Below, piece by piece: positions 1 to 5,523 of a stretch of DNA of 6,968 bases. The DNA is from Minisyncoccota bacterium (GTDB taxonomy: Bacteria > Patescibacteriota > Minisyncoccia > Moranbacterales > GCA-2747515): positions 1 through 6,968 of the forward strand of contig CALIRC010000013.1 in assembly GCA_938044295.1 (NCBI GenBank). The letters run 5' to 3'. A program made the position numbers and the translations under genes. Positions within the stretch are counted from its first letter, which is position 1, and each line of letters begins with the position of its first letter. The notes under the pieces are model-generated. The model saw only the letters and a program-made list of their open reading frames with translations, ran no database searches and was not told where the DNA came from.

Positions 1-1
1 G

Positions 2-778
2 GAGTATCATACACATCAGAGTACGCAGGAACAACCTATCGAGCATCATCAGTCACAGCTTCCACTGGAAGAGCAGTATTCTGAGCAAATGGTGGAGCGA
101 GAAGAATTTGAGGAAACAGTGCCTGCTGAACAATTTAAGGAAATGCGTGAGCGTCTTGCTGCTGGTAAGTCGCAACTTGCTCAAAAATGGGGTAAGCAAA
201 GTGCTTCAGATCGATTGTTTGCTCAGCAAAATGCGCAAGCAGATGATGATTCTGCTGTTGTGCATACTGATGAAAATTCCGACCTTTCCCCAGTGTCAGA
301 ACTTCCTGATCTTGATTCACAGGATTTTCAGATGGATGATGAGCTTCATGAAAGCACTTATGAAAATACACAGGACAACAATAATGCACAAAAAATAGTT
401 GAAACAAAAGAGGGTGAATCACCAGAAGAAATAGATCATTTTGGACGCAATACTCCTTCGAAGAACGTGCAAAAATCGGCGCCTGGCAATTTACCAATTG
501 TTGATATGGAGGATTTTGGTCAGACATTGCATAAGGATAATGTAGCTTTTAATAAAATGATGCAAGATGAGAGAAATGATGCGCAAGAACAAGTAGAAGA
601 TCTTGAGCAGGATGTTGATTTTGATAGTGAAGATTCGCAGATTTTGGAAGATACTACACCAACGAAGGAAGAGGTATCAGTTCAGAAAGTTGTGACGGAT
701 ATTGATGGTAATGTGCCTGAACCAACTGATGAGGAGTTGAAAAAACGTCTCAACAAGTTGTTACGAGGCGAGATTTAG
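2..778 (+). CDS. C-terminal part of an acidic, low-complexity protein (5' end outside window)
   Basis: The reading frame is open from the window edge, so the Met codon at 89 is probably internal and the gene starts upstream. The visible 258 residues are rich in Glu, Asp, Gln and Asn, with no membrane segment, no signal peptide and no cysteine cluster. Long stretches look disordered. A basic, helix-prone block follows shortly after the Met at 89 (EMRERLAAGKSQLAQKWGKQ), and the last 20 residues (EPTDEELKKRLNKLLRGEI) form a compact charged helix. A disordered acidic linker ending in a short conserved-looking helix suits the tail of a larger protein, such as a cytoplasmic ATPase or secretion/conjugation coupling protein. 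That is only a guess from style; I do not recognise the family. The gene ends at TAG and is followed by a hairpin terminator. Confidence 0.7.
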   Translation, partial: EYHTHQSTQEQPIEHHQSQLPLEEQYSEQMVEREEFEETVPAEQFKEMRERLAAGKSQLAQKWGKQSASDRLFAQQNAQADDDSAVVHTDENSDLSPVSELPDLDSQDFQMDDELHESTYENTQDNNNAQKIVETKEGESPEEIDHFGRNTPSKNVQKSAPGNLPIVDMEDFGQTLHKDNVAFNKMMQDERNDAQEQVEDLEQDVDFDSEDSQILEDTTPTKEEVSVQKVVTDIDGNVPEPTDEELKKRLNKLLRGEI

Positions 779-819
779 TCTCTGCATGATTTTTGTTGTA
801 ACGCTTTTGATTAGATTAT

Positions 820-851
820 CCTAAAAACCAGCTTTAGCTGGTTTTTTTAGG
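820..851. terminator. Bidirectional intrinsic terminator
   Basis: An inverted repeat pairs CCAGC (828-832) with GCTGG (837-841) around a TTTA loop. It is extended outward by CCTAAAAA (820-827) against TTTTTTTAGG (842-851). There is a T tract on the plus strand and, on the minus strand, the complement of the A tract, so it can stop transcription in both directions. It separates the acidic-protein gene from the rmlC cluster. Confidence 0.85.
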
Positions 852-905
852 ATATCTCTATGCAATTTTGAAGTGGAGAGTTGTTCGCTTGGGATTGTAT
901 AACTG

Positions 906-914
906 TGATAAAAT
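906..914 (+). promoter_or_regulatory. Extended -10 promoter element for rmlC
   Basis: TGA-TAAAAT matches the extended -10 form TGnTATAAT, with 5 of 6 bases in the hexamer. No -35 hexamer sits at ideal spacing: TTGTTC at 881-886 is too far and TTGGGA at 889-894 too close. Transcription starting about 7 nt downstream would begin at or next to the rmlC ATG at 922, giving a leaderless or nearly leaderless message. This agrees with the absence of a Shine-Dalgarno sequence there. Confidence 0.4.
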
Positions 915-921
915 GTTTTAT

Positions 922-1497
922 ATGAACATAGAAGATACACATATATCTGGAGTGAAAATTATTACCCTGACTCTGCATGGAGATGATCGTGGTTTTTTTG
1001 TAGAGAATTATGCGCAGACACGGTACGAGGAGATTATCGGGAAAGAGCATAAGTTTGTACAGGATAATGTTTCTCGATCACAAAAAGGCGTACTCAGAGG
1101 ATTGCATTTTCAAGATGCACCATTTGCTCAAGGAAAGTTGGTGAGTGTTTTGTCTGGATCTGTGTATGATGTGGCTGTGGATATTCGAAAAAACTCGCCG
1201 ACATTTGGTCAGTATGTGGGTATTGAATTGCGGGCACCCGAGAGAAATGATATCGGAGAGTGGTATTGGCAGCAGTTTTGGATTGCACCTGGACTAGCGC
1301 ATGGCTTTCTTACATTGGAAGAAGATACGCTTTTTGCGTATAAATGTACAAATCTTTATGCGCCTGACTACGATGGTGGTGTCAAATGGGATGATCCTGA
1401 CGTTGGCGTCGACTGGCCTTCTGTAAATGGAGAAATTATTGTTTCTGAGAAAGATCAGAAGCTTCCATATCTAAAAGATTTATACGCTTGCGCGTAA
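922..1497 (+). CDS. rmlC: dTDP-4-dehydrorhamnose 3,5-epimerase (RmlC)
   Basis: RmlC is a cytoplasmic cupin enzyme that epimerises C3 and C5 of dTDP-4-dehydro-6-deoxy-glucose, the third step of dTDP-L-rhamnose synthesis. The 191-residue product has family motifs in order: GDDRGFFVENY near the N-terminus, KGVLRGLHFQ with the catalytic-type His at residue 62, QGKLVSVLSGSVYDVAVDIR, WIAPGLAHGF, then YKCTNLYAPDYDGGVKWDDP, whose first Tyr (residue 140) fits the family's conserved active-site Tyr. His62 matches the known His62/63 numbering only if translation starts at ATG 922. An upstream TTG at 868 in the same frame adds 18 residues unlike the family and is less likely. Between GIEL and QFWIAPG there is a short insertion (RAPERNDIGEWYW) beyond the usual loop. 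The stop codon overlaps the Shine-Dalgarno sequence of the Nudix gene, so the two are probably co-transcribed. An rmlD-like gene lies further downstream. Confidence 0.95.
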   Translation: MNIEDTHISGVKIITLTLHGDDRGFFVENYAQTRYEEIIGKEHKFVQDNVSRSQKGVLRGLHFQDAPFAQGKLVSVLSGSVYDVAVDIRKNSPTFGQYVGIELRAPERNDIGEWYWQQFWIAPGLAHGFLTLEEDTLFAYKCTNLYAPDYDGGVKWDDPDVGVDWPSVNGEIIVSEKDQKLPYLKDLYACA

Positions 1498-1500
1498 GGA
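1496..1500 (+). promoter_or_regulatory. Ribosome binding site of the Nudix gene, overlapping the rmlC stop
   Basis: AAGGA begins inside the rmlC TAA stop and ends 3 nt before ATG 1504. The spacing is shorter than the usual optimum. It is the clearest Shine-Dalgarno-like site in the cluster and suggests translational coupling with rmlC. Confidence 0.5.
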
Positions 1501-1503
1501 TTT

Positions 1504-1995
1504 ATGAGTAAAGAAGTTGTGTGTCATCATGTCGATCAGGTTACTGAGTCAAGAATTCCAGTTGGAGATCTTCGTTTTCGACCTTCGATCTATGGGATTA
1601 TTATTGAGAATGGCAAGATTTTACTTGTGCCGCAGCTTGGCGATGGATATGATTTTCCTGGGGGTGGCGTAGATGAGGGTGAGATGTTAGATGAGGCGCT
1701 TAGTCGTGAAGTCAAAGAAGAAACTGGGCTTGATGTCGATCCTGACATGACGAAACCGCTGCATGTCGCTTCTGATTTTTTTTATCATGACTATCAAGAT
1801 CAGGCATATCACAGCATCCTTCTTTTTTATCTTTGTACGAATCCTCGTGGTGAGATTTCGACAGATGGATTTGATTTTTATGAAAAAAAATATGCTCAGA
1901 AGGCAGAATGGATTGATATTGATATTGCAATAAATGCAAAATTCTACAATCCAGTGGATAGTGCTAGAATTATAGAAGATGCAGTGTGTCTTTGA
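1504..1995 (+). CDS. Nudix hydrolase
   Basis: The 163-residue protein has a complete Nudix box (GX5EX7REUXEEXGU). It runs from Gly54 through Glu60, then Arg68-Glu69-Val70, Glu72-Glu73, to Gly75-Leu76. The REVKEE glutamates are the family's Mg2+ ligands for hydrolysing nucleoside diphosphates linked to another moiety. The box follows a beta-strand region IYGIIIENGKILLVPQ, as is normal for the fold. The substrate cannot be told from the sequence. Its place directly behind rmlC allows a housekeeping role on dTDP-sugars or dNTPs, but that is inference. ATG 1504 is preceded by AAGGA at short spacing. The gene ends at TGA 1993-1995, 8 nt before the next ATG. Confidence 0.93.
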   Translation: MSKEVVCHHVDQVTESRIPVGDLRFRPSIYGIIIENGKILLVPQLGDGYDFPGGGVDEGEMLDEALSREVKEETGLDVDPDMTKPLHVASDFFYHDYQDQAYHSILLFYLCTNPRGEISTDGFDFYEKKYAQKAEWIDIDIAINAKFYNPVDSARIIEDAVCL

Positions 1996-2003
1996 CCAAA
2001 AAA

Positions 2004-2705
2004 ATGTCGCAAAAGAAAAAAATACAAAAAGCTTTACGTAAAGATGTTGCTGCACCTGGTACTTTTTCTGGTGATACGAAGCAACGCAAATATCACTTTT
2101 TCACTTTCCTTGATTTTAATCATGTTGTGCAAACATTGATTTTTTCTGAGGTATTGCTTTTGGGTGCTTTTGGTTTACTTGCTCCGACTTTTGCTATATT
2201 TATCGGAGAGTCTATCTCTGGTGATCCCATTAAGACAGCGAGTATTGCAACAACAGTGTATTTGCTTACACGAAGTTTGGGTCAAATTCCTATTGGTATG
2301 ATGATAGATCGTGCAAAAGGTGAGCGTGATGATTTACTTGCGATGGTTTTGGGCACACTCTTTGCTGGATTTGTACCACTGCTCTATATGGTGATTTCTA
2401 CACCTATGCAGCTTTATATGACGCAATTTCTCTACGGCCTTGCGTCTGCTCTTGTTTTTCCAGCATGGATGGCTACATTTACACGTCATATCGATGTGCG
2501 ACATGAAGGTGCGGAGTGGGGTGCATATAGATCCTTTGTGGATTTGAGTATGGCACTTGCTGCGCTAGTCGGTGGATATATTGCGGTGCGGTATAATTTC
2601 CAACTGGTTTTTCTGATTGTTAGTGTGGTGACATTTTTTGCTGCATTTCACCTTCTTTCGTTGCGGAGTCTTGCAAGGAAGCATGGGGGTCATGGCGAGA
2701 TATAA
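2004..2705 (+). CDS. Half-size MFS-type membrane protein (six predicted helices)
   Basis: The product is 233 residues from ATG 2004; an in-frame GTG at 1986 would add six residues and overlap the Nudix gene. After a basic, cytoplasmic-looking N-terminus of about 40 residues come six hydrophobic segments, roughly at 46-68, 77-101, 111-132, 136-158, 173-195 and 198-219. The loop between helices 2 and 3 reads GMMIDRAKGERDDL (98-111). This resembles MFS motif A (GxxxDRxGRR), which sits at that position in MFS transporters. Full MFS transporters have 12 helices and about 400 residues, so only the N-terminal half is present. No second half follows: the gene ends cleanly with RSLARKHGGHGEI and dxr starts 48 nt later. 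It may act as a dimer or be an ancestral or reduced form. The substrate is unknown. Confidence 0.8.
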   Translation: MSQKKKIQKALRKDVAAPGTFSGDTKQRKYHFFTFLDFNHVVQTLIFSEVLLLGAFGLLAPTFAIFIGESISGDPIKTASIATTVYLLTRSLGQIPIGMMIDRAKGERDDLLAMVLGTLFAGFVPLLYMVISTPMQLYMTQFLYGLASALVFPAWMATFTRHIDVRHEGAEWGAYRSFVDLSMALAALVGGYIAVRYNFQLVFLIVSVVTFFAAFHLLSLRSLARKHGGHGEI

Positions 2706-2711
2706 TATAAT
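2701..2711 (+). promoter_or_regulatory. Possible -10 element(s) for dxr
   Basis: Two overlapping TATAAT hexamers (2701-2706 and 2706-2711) lie over the stop codon of the MFS-like gene, 43-48 nt before the dxr ATG. No good -35 hexamer is seen at 16-18 nt spacing; TTGCAA at 2671 is too far. The site could give dxr its own transcription start. Confidence 0.35.
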
Positions 2712-2753
2712 GTTTTTAGATGGCAGTGACTGCATTATCAGTTTTATTTTTTT

Positions 2754-3878
2754 ATGTCAAAAAAGTTAAAAAAAATTGTGATTTTGGGTGCGACAGGGAG
2801 TGTTGGTATGTCTGCCTTTAAACTCGTAGAAAAAAATTCTGATAAATTTCAGGTTGTGGGTGCTAGTGCTCATACACGTTTTTCAGTACTGGAAGCTACT
2901 GCGGAGTCACTGTCTATTCCACATCTTTTCGATTCTCGTGATACTGGTGCAGATTTCAAAGCTTTTCTCGATATATGTGCTCCTGATATCGTGCTTAATG
3001 CAGTTGTTGGTTTTGCAGGGTTAGCGTACTCACTGCAGACGCTTGAGAAAAAAATTCCACTTGCACTGGCAAATAAAGAAAGTCTTGTTGCTGGTGGTGA
3101 AATGCTTCTTGCATTGTCTGCGCAAAATAAGATACCGATTATACCTGTTGACTCTGAGCATAGTGCGATTTTTGATATACTTGCTTATGCTGAAGAATTT
3201 CGCACCACTGGCAAAGTTTTGTATAAGCCGTATCAGAAGATTCTACTGACATGTTCTGGTGGACCTTTTCGCGGAAAGACTTTTCAGGATTTAGAGACAG
3301 TTACACTTGCGCAAGCACTTAAGCATCCAAGTTGGTCTATGGGTGCAAAGATTACTATAGATTCTGCAACGCTTGCAAATAAGTGTCTGGAGTTTTTTGA
3401 GGCGATGTATCTTTTTGGTGCAACAAAAAAACAAGTAGAAATCGTGATTCACCCGCAGTCAATTGTGCATTCTATGGTGGAGTTTGTAGATGGGTCAGTT
3501 GCTGCGCAACTTTCGCCACCTACCATGGAGTTACCGATTGCGCTTGCGATGACATTTCCGGATCGTGAGGATTTTCATCTGCCGCGACAAAGTTTTGCTG
3601 ATTTGACTTTGCAGTTTGCATCGCCTGATTTGGACACATTTCGTACACTACGTGTGCTTGAAAAATGTACACAACAGATGAAGAATTTTCCAATTGTCTT
3701 TAATGCAGCAAATGAGGTTCTCGTTGATGCATTTTTGCATGAGAAAATTAGATTTGTAGATCTTTTTGCTATACTGGAAAAAGTGATTGATGATACCCAA
3801 CTAGATTCTGTGGATAGTTTTGAAAAAGTTGTTGAGATTGATGCTTTCGCTAGGAAGAAAACACAAAAGCTTATTTAG
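2754..3878 (+). CDS. dxr: 1-deoxy-D-xylulose-5-phosphate reductoisomerase (DXR/IspC)
   Basis: DXR converts 1-deoxy-D-xylulose 5-phosphate to 2-C-methyl-D-erythritol 4-phosphate with NADPH and a divalent metal, the committed step of the MEP isoprenoid pathway. The 374-residue product has the normal family length. The NADPH site GATGSVG lies at residues 12-18, LANKESLVAGG at 105-115, metal ligands Asp133 and Glu135 in PVDSEHSAIF, SGGPFRG at 168-174, and the flexible-loop HPSWSMG at 191-197. DSATLANKCLEFFEA at 203-217 contains Lys210 and the third metal-ligand Glu213. HPQSIVHSMV (233-242) and NAANEV (317-322) follow. One usually conserved loop, QLxxPDMRxPI, reads QLSPPTMELPI here (252-262), so the Asp and Arg are replaced. 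ATG 2754 gives the expected N-terminus just ahead of the Rossmann motif. There is no Shine-Dalgarno; the ATG follows a T-rich run. The stop TAG is followed at once by a second in-frame TAG. Confidence 0.96.
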   Translation: MSKKLKKIVILGATGSVGMSAFKLVEKNSDKFQVVGASAHTRFSVLEATAESLSIPHLFDSRDTGADFKAFLDICAPDIVLNAVVGFAGLAYSLQTLEKKIPLALANKESLVAGGEMLLALSAQNKIPIIPVDSEHSAIFDILAYAEEFRTTGKVLYKPYQKILLTCSGGPFRGKTFQDLETVTLAQALKHPSWSMGAKITIDSATLANKCLEFFEAMYLFGATKKQVEIVIHPQSIVHSMVEFVDGSVAAQLSPPTMELPIALAMTFPDREDFHLPRQSFADLTLQFASPDLDTFRTLRVLEKCTQQMKNFPIVFNAANEVLVDAFLHEKIRFVDLFAILEKVIDDTQLDSVDSFEKVVEIDAFARKKTQKLI

Positions 3879-3950
3879 TAGATGTGATTAGATGTAGATG
3901 ATGTTTAGTTTAATGCGCAGATTGAGGTGTTTACTATTAATTTGGATGAT

Positions 3951-4922
3951 ATGGCACAAAAGATTCTTATATTAGGTAGTCAGGGCATGCTCGGGCAGGA
4001 GCTAGTGCGCGTTTTCTCCGCTGACGCTCAGTATGCTGTGACGAGTTGGGATCGTGAAGATATTGATGTAACAGATTTTGGAGAGCTGAAGGCTCGAGTC
4101 ACTGCGCTTTGGCCAGATGTGATTGTGAATGCTGTGGCGTATAATGCAGTTGATCTTTGCGAAGAAAATGATCAAGAGCATGCAAAAGCGCAAATGCTGA
4201 ACGTGACGCTTCCTGAGAATTTGGCAATATTTGCAAAAACATTGCAGGCGACGCTTATTCATTATTCTAGTGACTATGTATTTGATGGTGAGCGACCTAT
4301 GAAGCGTGAAAATTATGCAGGAAAGCGTTGCTGTGAAAATGGTTGTGGGGGGTGTATGTATGAGGGTCCAGATGAGACGATTGCGCATTATGAATATGTT
4401 GAAGAAGATCTTCCGCGACCTCTCTCGCGTTACGGTAAGACAAAATATGATGGTGAACGTGTCGTAGAAAAAAAAGCTGGTAATGATTACTATATCATCC
4501 GTTTGTCTAAACTTTTTGGGAAGCCTGCAATGAGTGCTGCTGGGAAGAAGAGTTTTTTTGATGTAATGCTTACAAAAGGCAATGCAGCAGCAAAAACAGG
4601 TGAAGAAGTAAAAGTTATCGATGGTGAGTTATCGAAGTTTACATATGCGCCAGATTTGGCAGAGGAGAGTAAAGCAATGCTTGATGCACGTGTGCCAAGT
4701 GGGATCTATCATGTCGTCAATGATGGTGCTGTGACGTGGTATGATGGCGTGAAGGCGCTTTATGATATTGCTGGTATAAGTGTAGATGTGACACCAGTAT
4801 CTGCTGATACATGGCCACGCCCAGCGAAACGTCCACGTGTCTCAGTACTGGCAGTTACTAAACGCAAACCGATGAGGCACTATGAAGATGCCCTTCGTGA
4901 ATACGTCGAGAGTAGAAAATAA
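3951..4922 (+). CDS. rmlD: dTDP-4-dehydrorhamnose reductase-like SDR protein (RmlD) with a Cys-rich insertion
   Basis: RmlD is an extended short-chain dehydrogenase that reduces dTDP-4-dehydro-L-rhamnose with NAD(P)H to dTDP-L-rhamnose, acting directly after RmlC. Starting at ATG 3951 gives 323 residues with the nucleotide-binding GSQGMLG at 9-15, VNAVAYNAVDLCE at 59-71, SSDYVFDG at 106-113 (usually STDYVFDG), and the catalytic YGKTK with Tyr161 and Lys165. An in-frame GTG at 3927 would add eight residues ahead of the Rossmann strand and is less likely. Between DYVFDG and the catalytic Tyr there is an insertion of about 30 residues (about 114-150) holding Cys127, Cys128, Cys132 and Cys135. 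Ordinary RmlD proteins have a short loop here. The gap to dxr is 72 nt with no terminator, so read-through from dxr is likely. A related sugar-nucleotide reductase, or a MAT2B-like regulatory protein, is the main alternative. Confidence 0.88.
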   Translation: MAQKILILGSQGMLGQELVRVFSADAQYAVTSWDREDIDVTDFGELKARVTALWPDVIVNAVAYNAVDLCEENDQEHAKAQMLNVTLPENLAIFAKTLQATLIHYSSDYVFDGERPMKRENYAGKRCCENGCGGCMYEGPDETIAHYEYVEEDLPRPLSRYGKTKYDGERVVEKKAGNDYYIIRLSKLFGKPAMSAAGKKSFFDVMLTKGNAAAKTGEEVKVIDGELSKFTYAPDLAEESKAMLDARVPSGIYHVVNDGAVTWYDGVKALYDIAGISVDVTPVSADTWPRPAKRPRVSVLAVTKRKPMRHYEDALREYVESRK

Positions 4923-4933
4923 AAGCGGAAATT

Positions 4934-5113
4934 GTGAAAAAAGAGATTGATGAAAATTCAAGCATTAAGTGTCCTGTGTGTAACGAAAAATTACATGTTG
5001 ATTCTGTACGTACGCACACTACTGGAAGAAAACGCATATACTGGGAGTGTAAGAATTGTCAAATAAGTATCATGTATCGTAACAATAACAGCAACGATAG
5101 TCTTTACAATTAG
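4934..5113 (+). CDS. Small zinc-ribbon protein (59 aa)
   Basis: A GTG start 11 nt after rmlD, preceded by GCGGAAA, opens a 59-codon frame ending at TAG 5111-5113. The product begins MKKEIDENSSIKCPVCNEKL and carries two CxxC knuckles, CPVC (Cys13, Cys16) and CKNC (Cys39, Cys42), 22 residues apart. Between them lies a basic stretch (SVRTHTTGRKRIYWE). The spacing and pattern suit a single zinc ribbon like those of NrdR N-termini or phage Ogr-type proteins, which bind nucleic acids. I cannot assign it to one family. The C-terminus is Asn/Ser-rich. It probably shares the rmlD transcript, and its 3' end overlaps the promoter-like sequence for the tRNA region. Confidence 0.7.
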   Translation: MKKEIDENSSIKCPVCNEKLHVDSVRTHTTGRKRIYWECKNCQISIMYRNNNSNDSLYN

Positions 5114-5131
5114 TAGGAATGCTGGTATACT
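5103..5131 (+). promoter_or_regulatory. Sigma-70-type promoter upstream of the tRNA/GIY-YIG region
   Basis: TTTACA (5103-5108; 5 of 6 to TTGACA), a 17-nt spacer, and TATACT (5126-5131) preceded by TGG, which makes an extended -10. The predicted start is near 5138, about 60 nt before the broken tRNA-Glu copy. A weaker pair, TTTAAA (5156-5161) and TATACA (5179-5184), also spaced 17, would start about 8 nt before that copy. Either could be the original tRNA-Glu promoter, now read into the GIY-YIG gene. Confidence 0.6.
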
Positions 5132-5198
5132 CATACCTGTATCAAAGCAGACAAATTTAAACTTTTGACTCTCTACTTTATACATTTAGTTCACTTTT

Positions 5199-5265
5199 GG
5201 TCCCATCGTCTAGCGGCTAGCCAGCCAAAGGCTGATCACCCTTTGGGTGAGAAACCAGGTTCTCA
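5199..5265 (+). pseudogene. Broken 5' half of tRNA-Glu, ending in the anticodon loop
   Basis: Positions 5199-5220 are identical, 22 of 22, to 5524-5545, the acceptor 5' strand and D-arm 5' part of the intact tRNA-Glu downstream. A non-tRNA stretch of about 35 nt (5221-5255), made of small hairpins, replaces the 3' side of the D stem. Then CAGGTTCTCA (5256-5265) matches 5551-5560 of the intact gene: the anticodon stem 5' strand, anticodon CTC and position 37. Identity stops exactly there. No 3' half (anticodon 3' strand, T arm, acceptor 3' strand) follows, so it cannot make a tRNA. It reads as the displaced host 5' half left when the GIY-YIG element inserted. Confidence 0.8.
5222..5265 (+). 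repeat. Overlapping small hairpins in the leader of the GIY-YIG gene
   Basis: CAGCC-AAA-GGCTG occupies 5222-5234 and TCACCC-TTT-GGGTGA occupies 5236-5250. A third hairpin, TGAGAA-ACCAGG-TTCTCA at 5248-5265, shares TGA with the second, so the two compete. The 3' arm of the third is the tRNA anticodon-loop sequence and ends at the insertion boundary, 7 nt before the GIY-YIG ATG. Confidence 0.6.
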
Positions 5266-5272
5266 AAATATT

Positions 5273-5518
5273 ATGTTCTACGTTTACGTAATCCGAAGTA
5301 AGGTCAAGGAATATCGCTATATAGGATATACGTCGGATTTACGTGAGCGTTTGGAACAGCACAACGCAGGTAAGAATAGATCTACGAAATCATATGTGCC
5401 ATATGAGCTAATATATTACGAAGCATATGACTCTGACGGCAAAGCTCGAAAAAGAGAAATTGCCTTGAAGAAAAATTCTGCTGCAAAAGAAGAATTGTTC
5501 AAACGTTTAGAAATATAA
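5273..5518 (+). CDS. Small GIY-YIG nuclease-domain protein
   Basis: The 81-residue product is essentially a single GIY-YIG domain. YVY (3-5) stands for GIY, YIG is at 16-18, Arg26 is in DLRERLEQHN, and Glu50 is in LIYYEAY. By alignment to the family, Arg26 and Glu50 correspond to the catalytic Arg and the metal-binding Glu. Its C-terminal region (KARKREIALKKNSAAKEEL) is basic. It belongs to the small stand-alone UPF0213/YhbQ-like group, with no DNA-binding extension as in long homing endonucleases. ATG 5273 is chosen because the family starts MFYVYV; the frame is open back to a TTG at 5165, but that part is tRNA-derived. No Shine-Dalgarno is present. The ATG is only 7 nt past the truncated tRNA half, so it probably depends on the old tRNA promoter. 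The stop TAA lies within the -10 of the intact tRNA. Confidence 0.92.
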   Translation: MFYVYVIRSKVKEYRYIGYTSDLRERLEQHNAGKNRSTKSYVPYELIYYEAYDSDGKARKREIALKKNSAAKEELFKRLEI

Positions 5519-5519
5519 T
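5514..5519 (+). promoter_or_regulatory. -10 box of the regenerated tRNA-Glu, overlapping the GIY-YIG stop
   Basis: This is a perfect TATAAT whose internal TAA (5516-5518) is the stop codon of the GIY-YIG gene. It ends 4 nt before the tRNA 5' end at 5524, so transcription would begin within 1-3 nt of the mature tRNA start. TTGTTC at 5495-5500 is the nearest -35-like hexamer but is only 13 nt away, so the -35 is weak or absent. Confidence 0.55.
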
Positions 5520-5523
5520 TGAC

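Noticed and set aside
135..527. 130-codon minus-strand frame within the acidic-protein gene
   Set aside because: It lies antisense to a frame with consistent acidic composition and a proper terminator, and has no motif or plausible start context.
868..921. TTG start giving RmlC 18 extra residues
   Set aside because: The extra residues do not resemble RmlC N-termini, the candidate promoter lies inside them, and the catalytic His numbering fits the ATG at 922.
1687..2055. Minus-strand frames opposite the Nudix and MFS-like genes
   Set aside because: The plus strand carries a complete Nudix box; the minus frames are hydrophobic, Ile/Phe-rich shadows of A+T-rich codons.
3927..3950. GTG start for the RmlD-like gene
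   Set aside because: It adds eight residues before the Rossmann strand; ATG 3951 gives the usual short lead (MAQKILILGSQG).
3880..3950. Possible promoter or repeat (AGATGT repeats) between dxr and rmlD
   Set aside because: The short repeats are imperfect and few, and no -35/-10 pair with acceptable spacing could be found.
5165..5272. Upstream extension of the GIY-YIG frame to a TTG start
   Set aside because: The extra 36 codons translate the promoter-proximal region and the tRNA-derived sequence; family members start at MFYVYV, so ATG 5273 is preferred.
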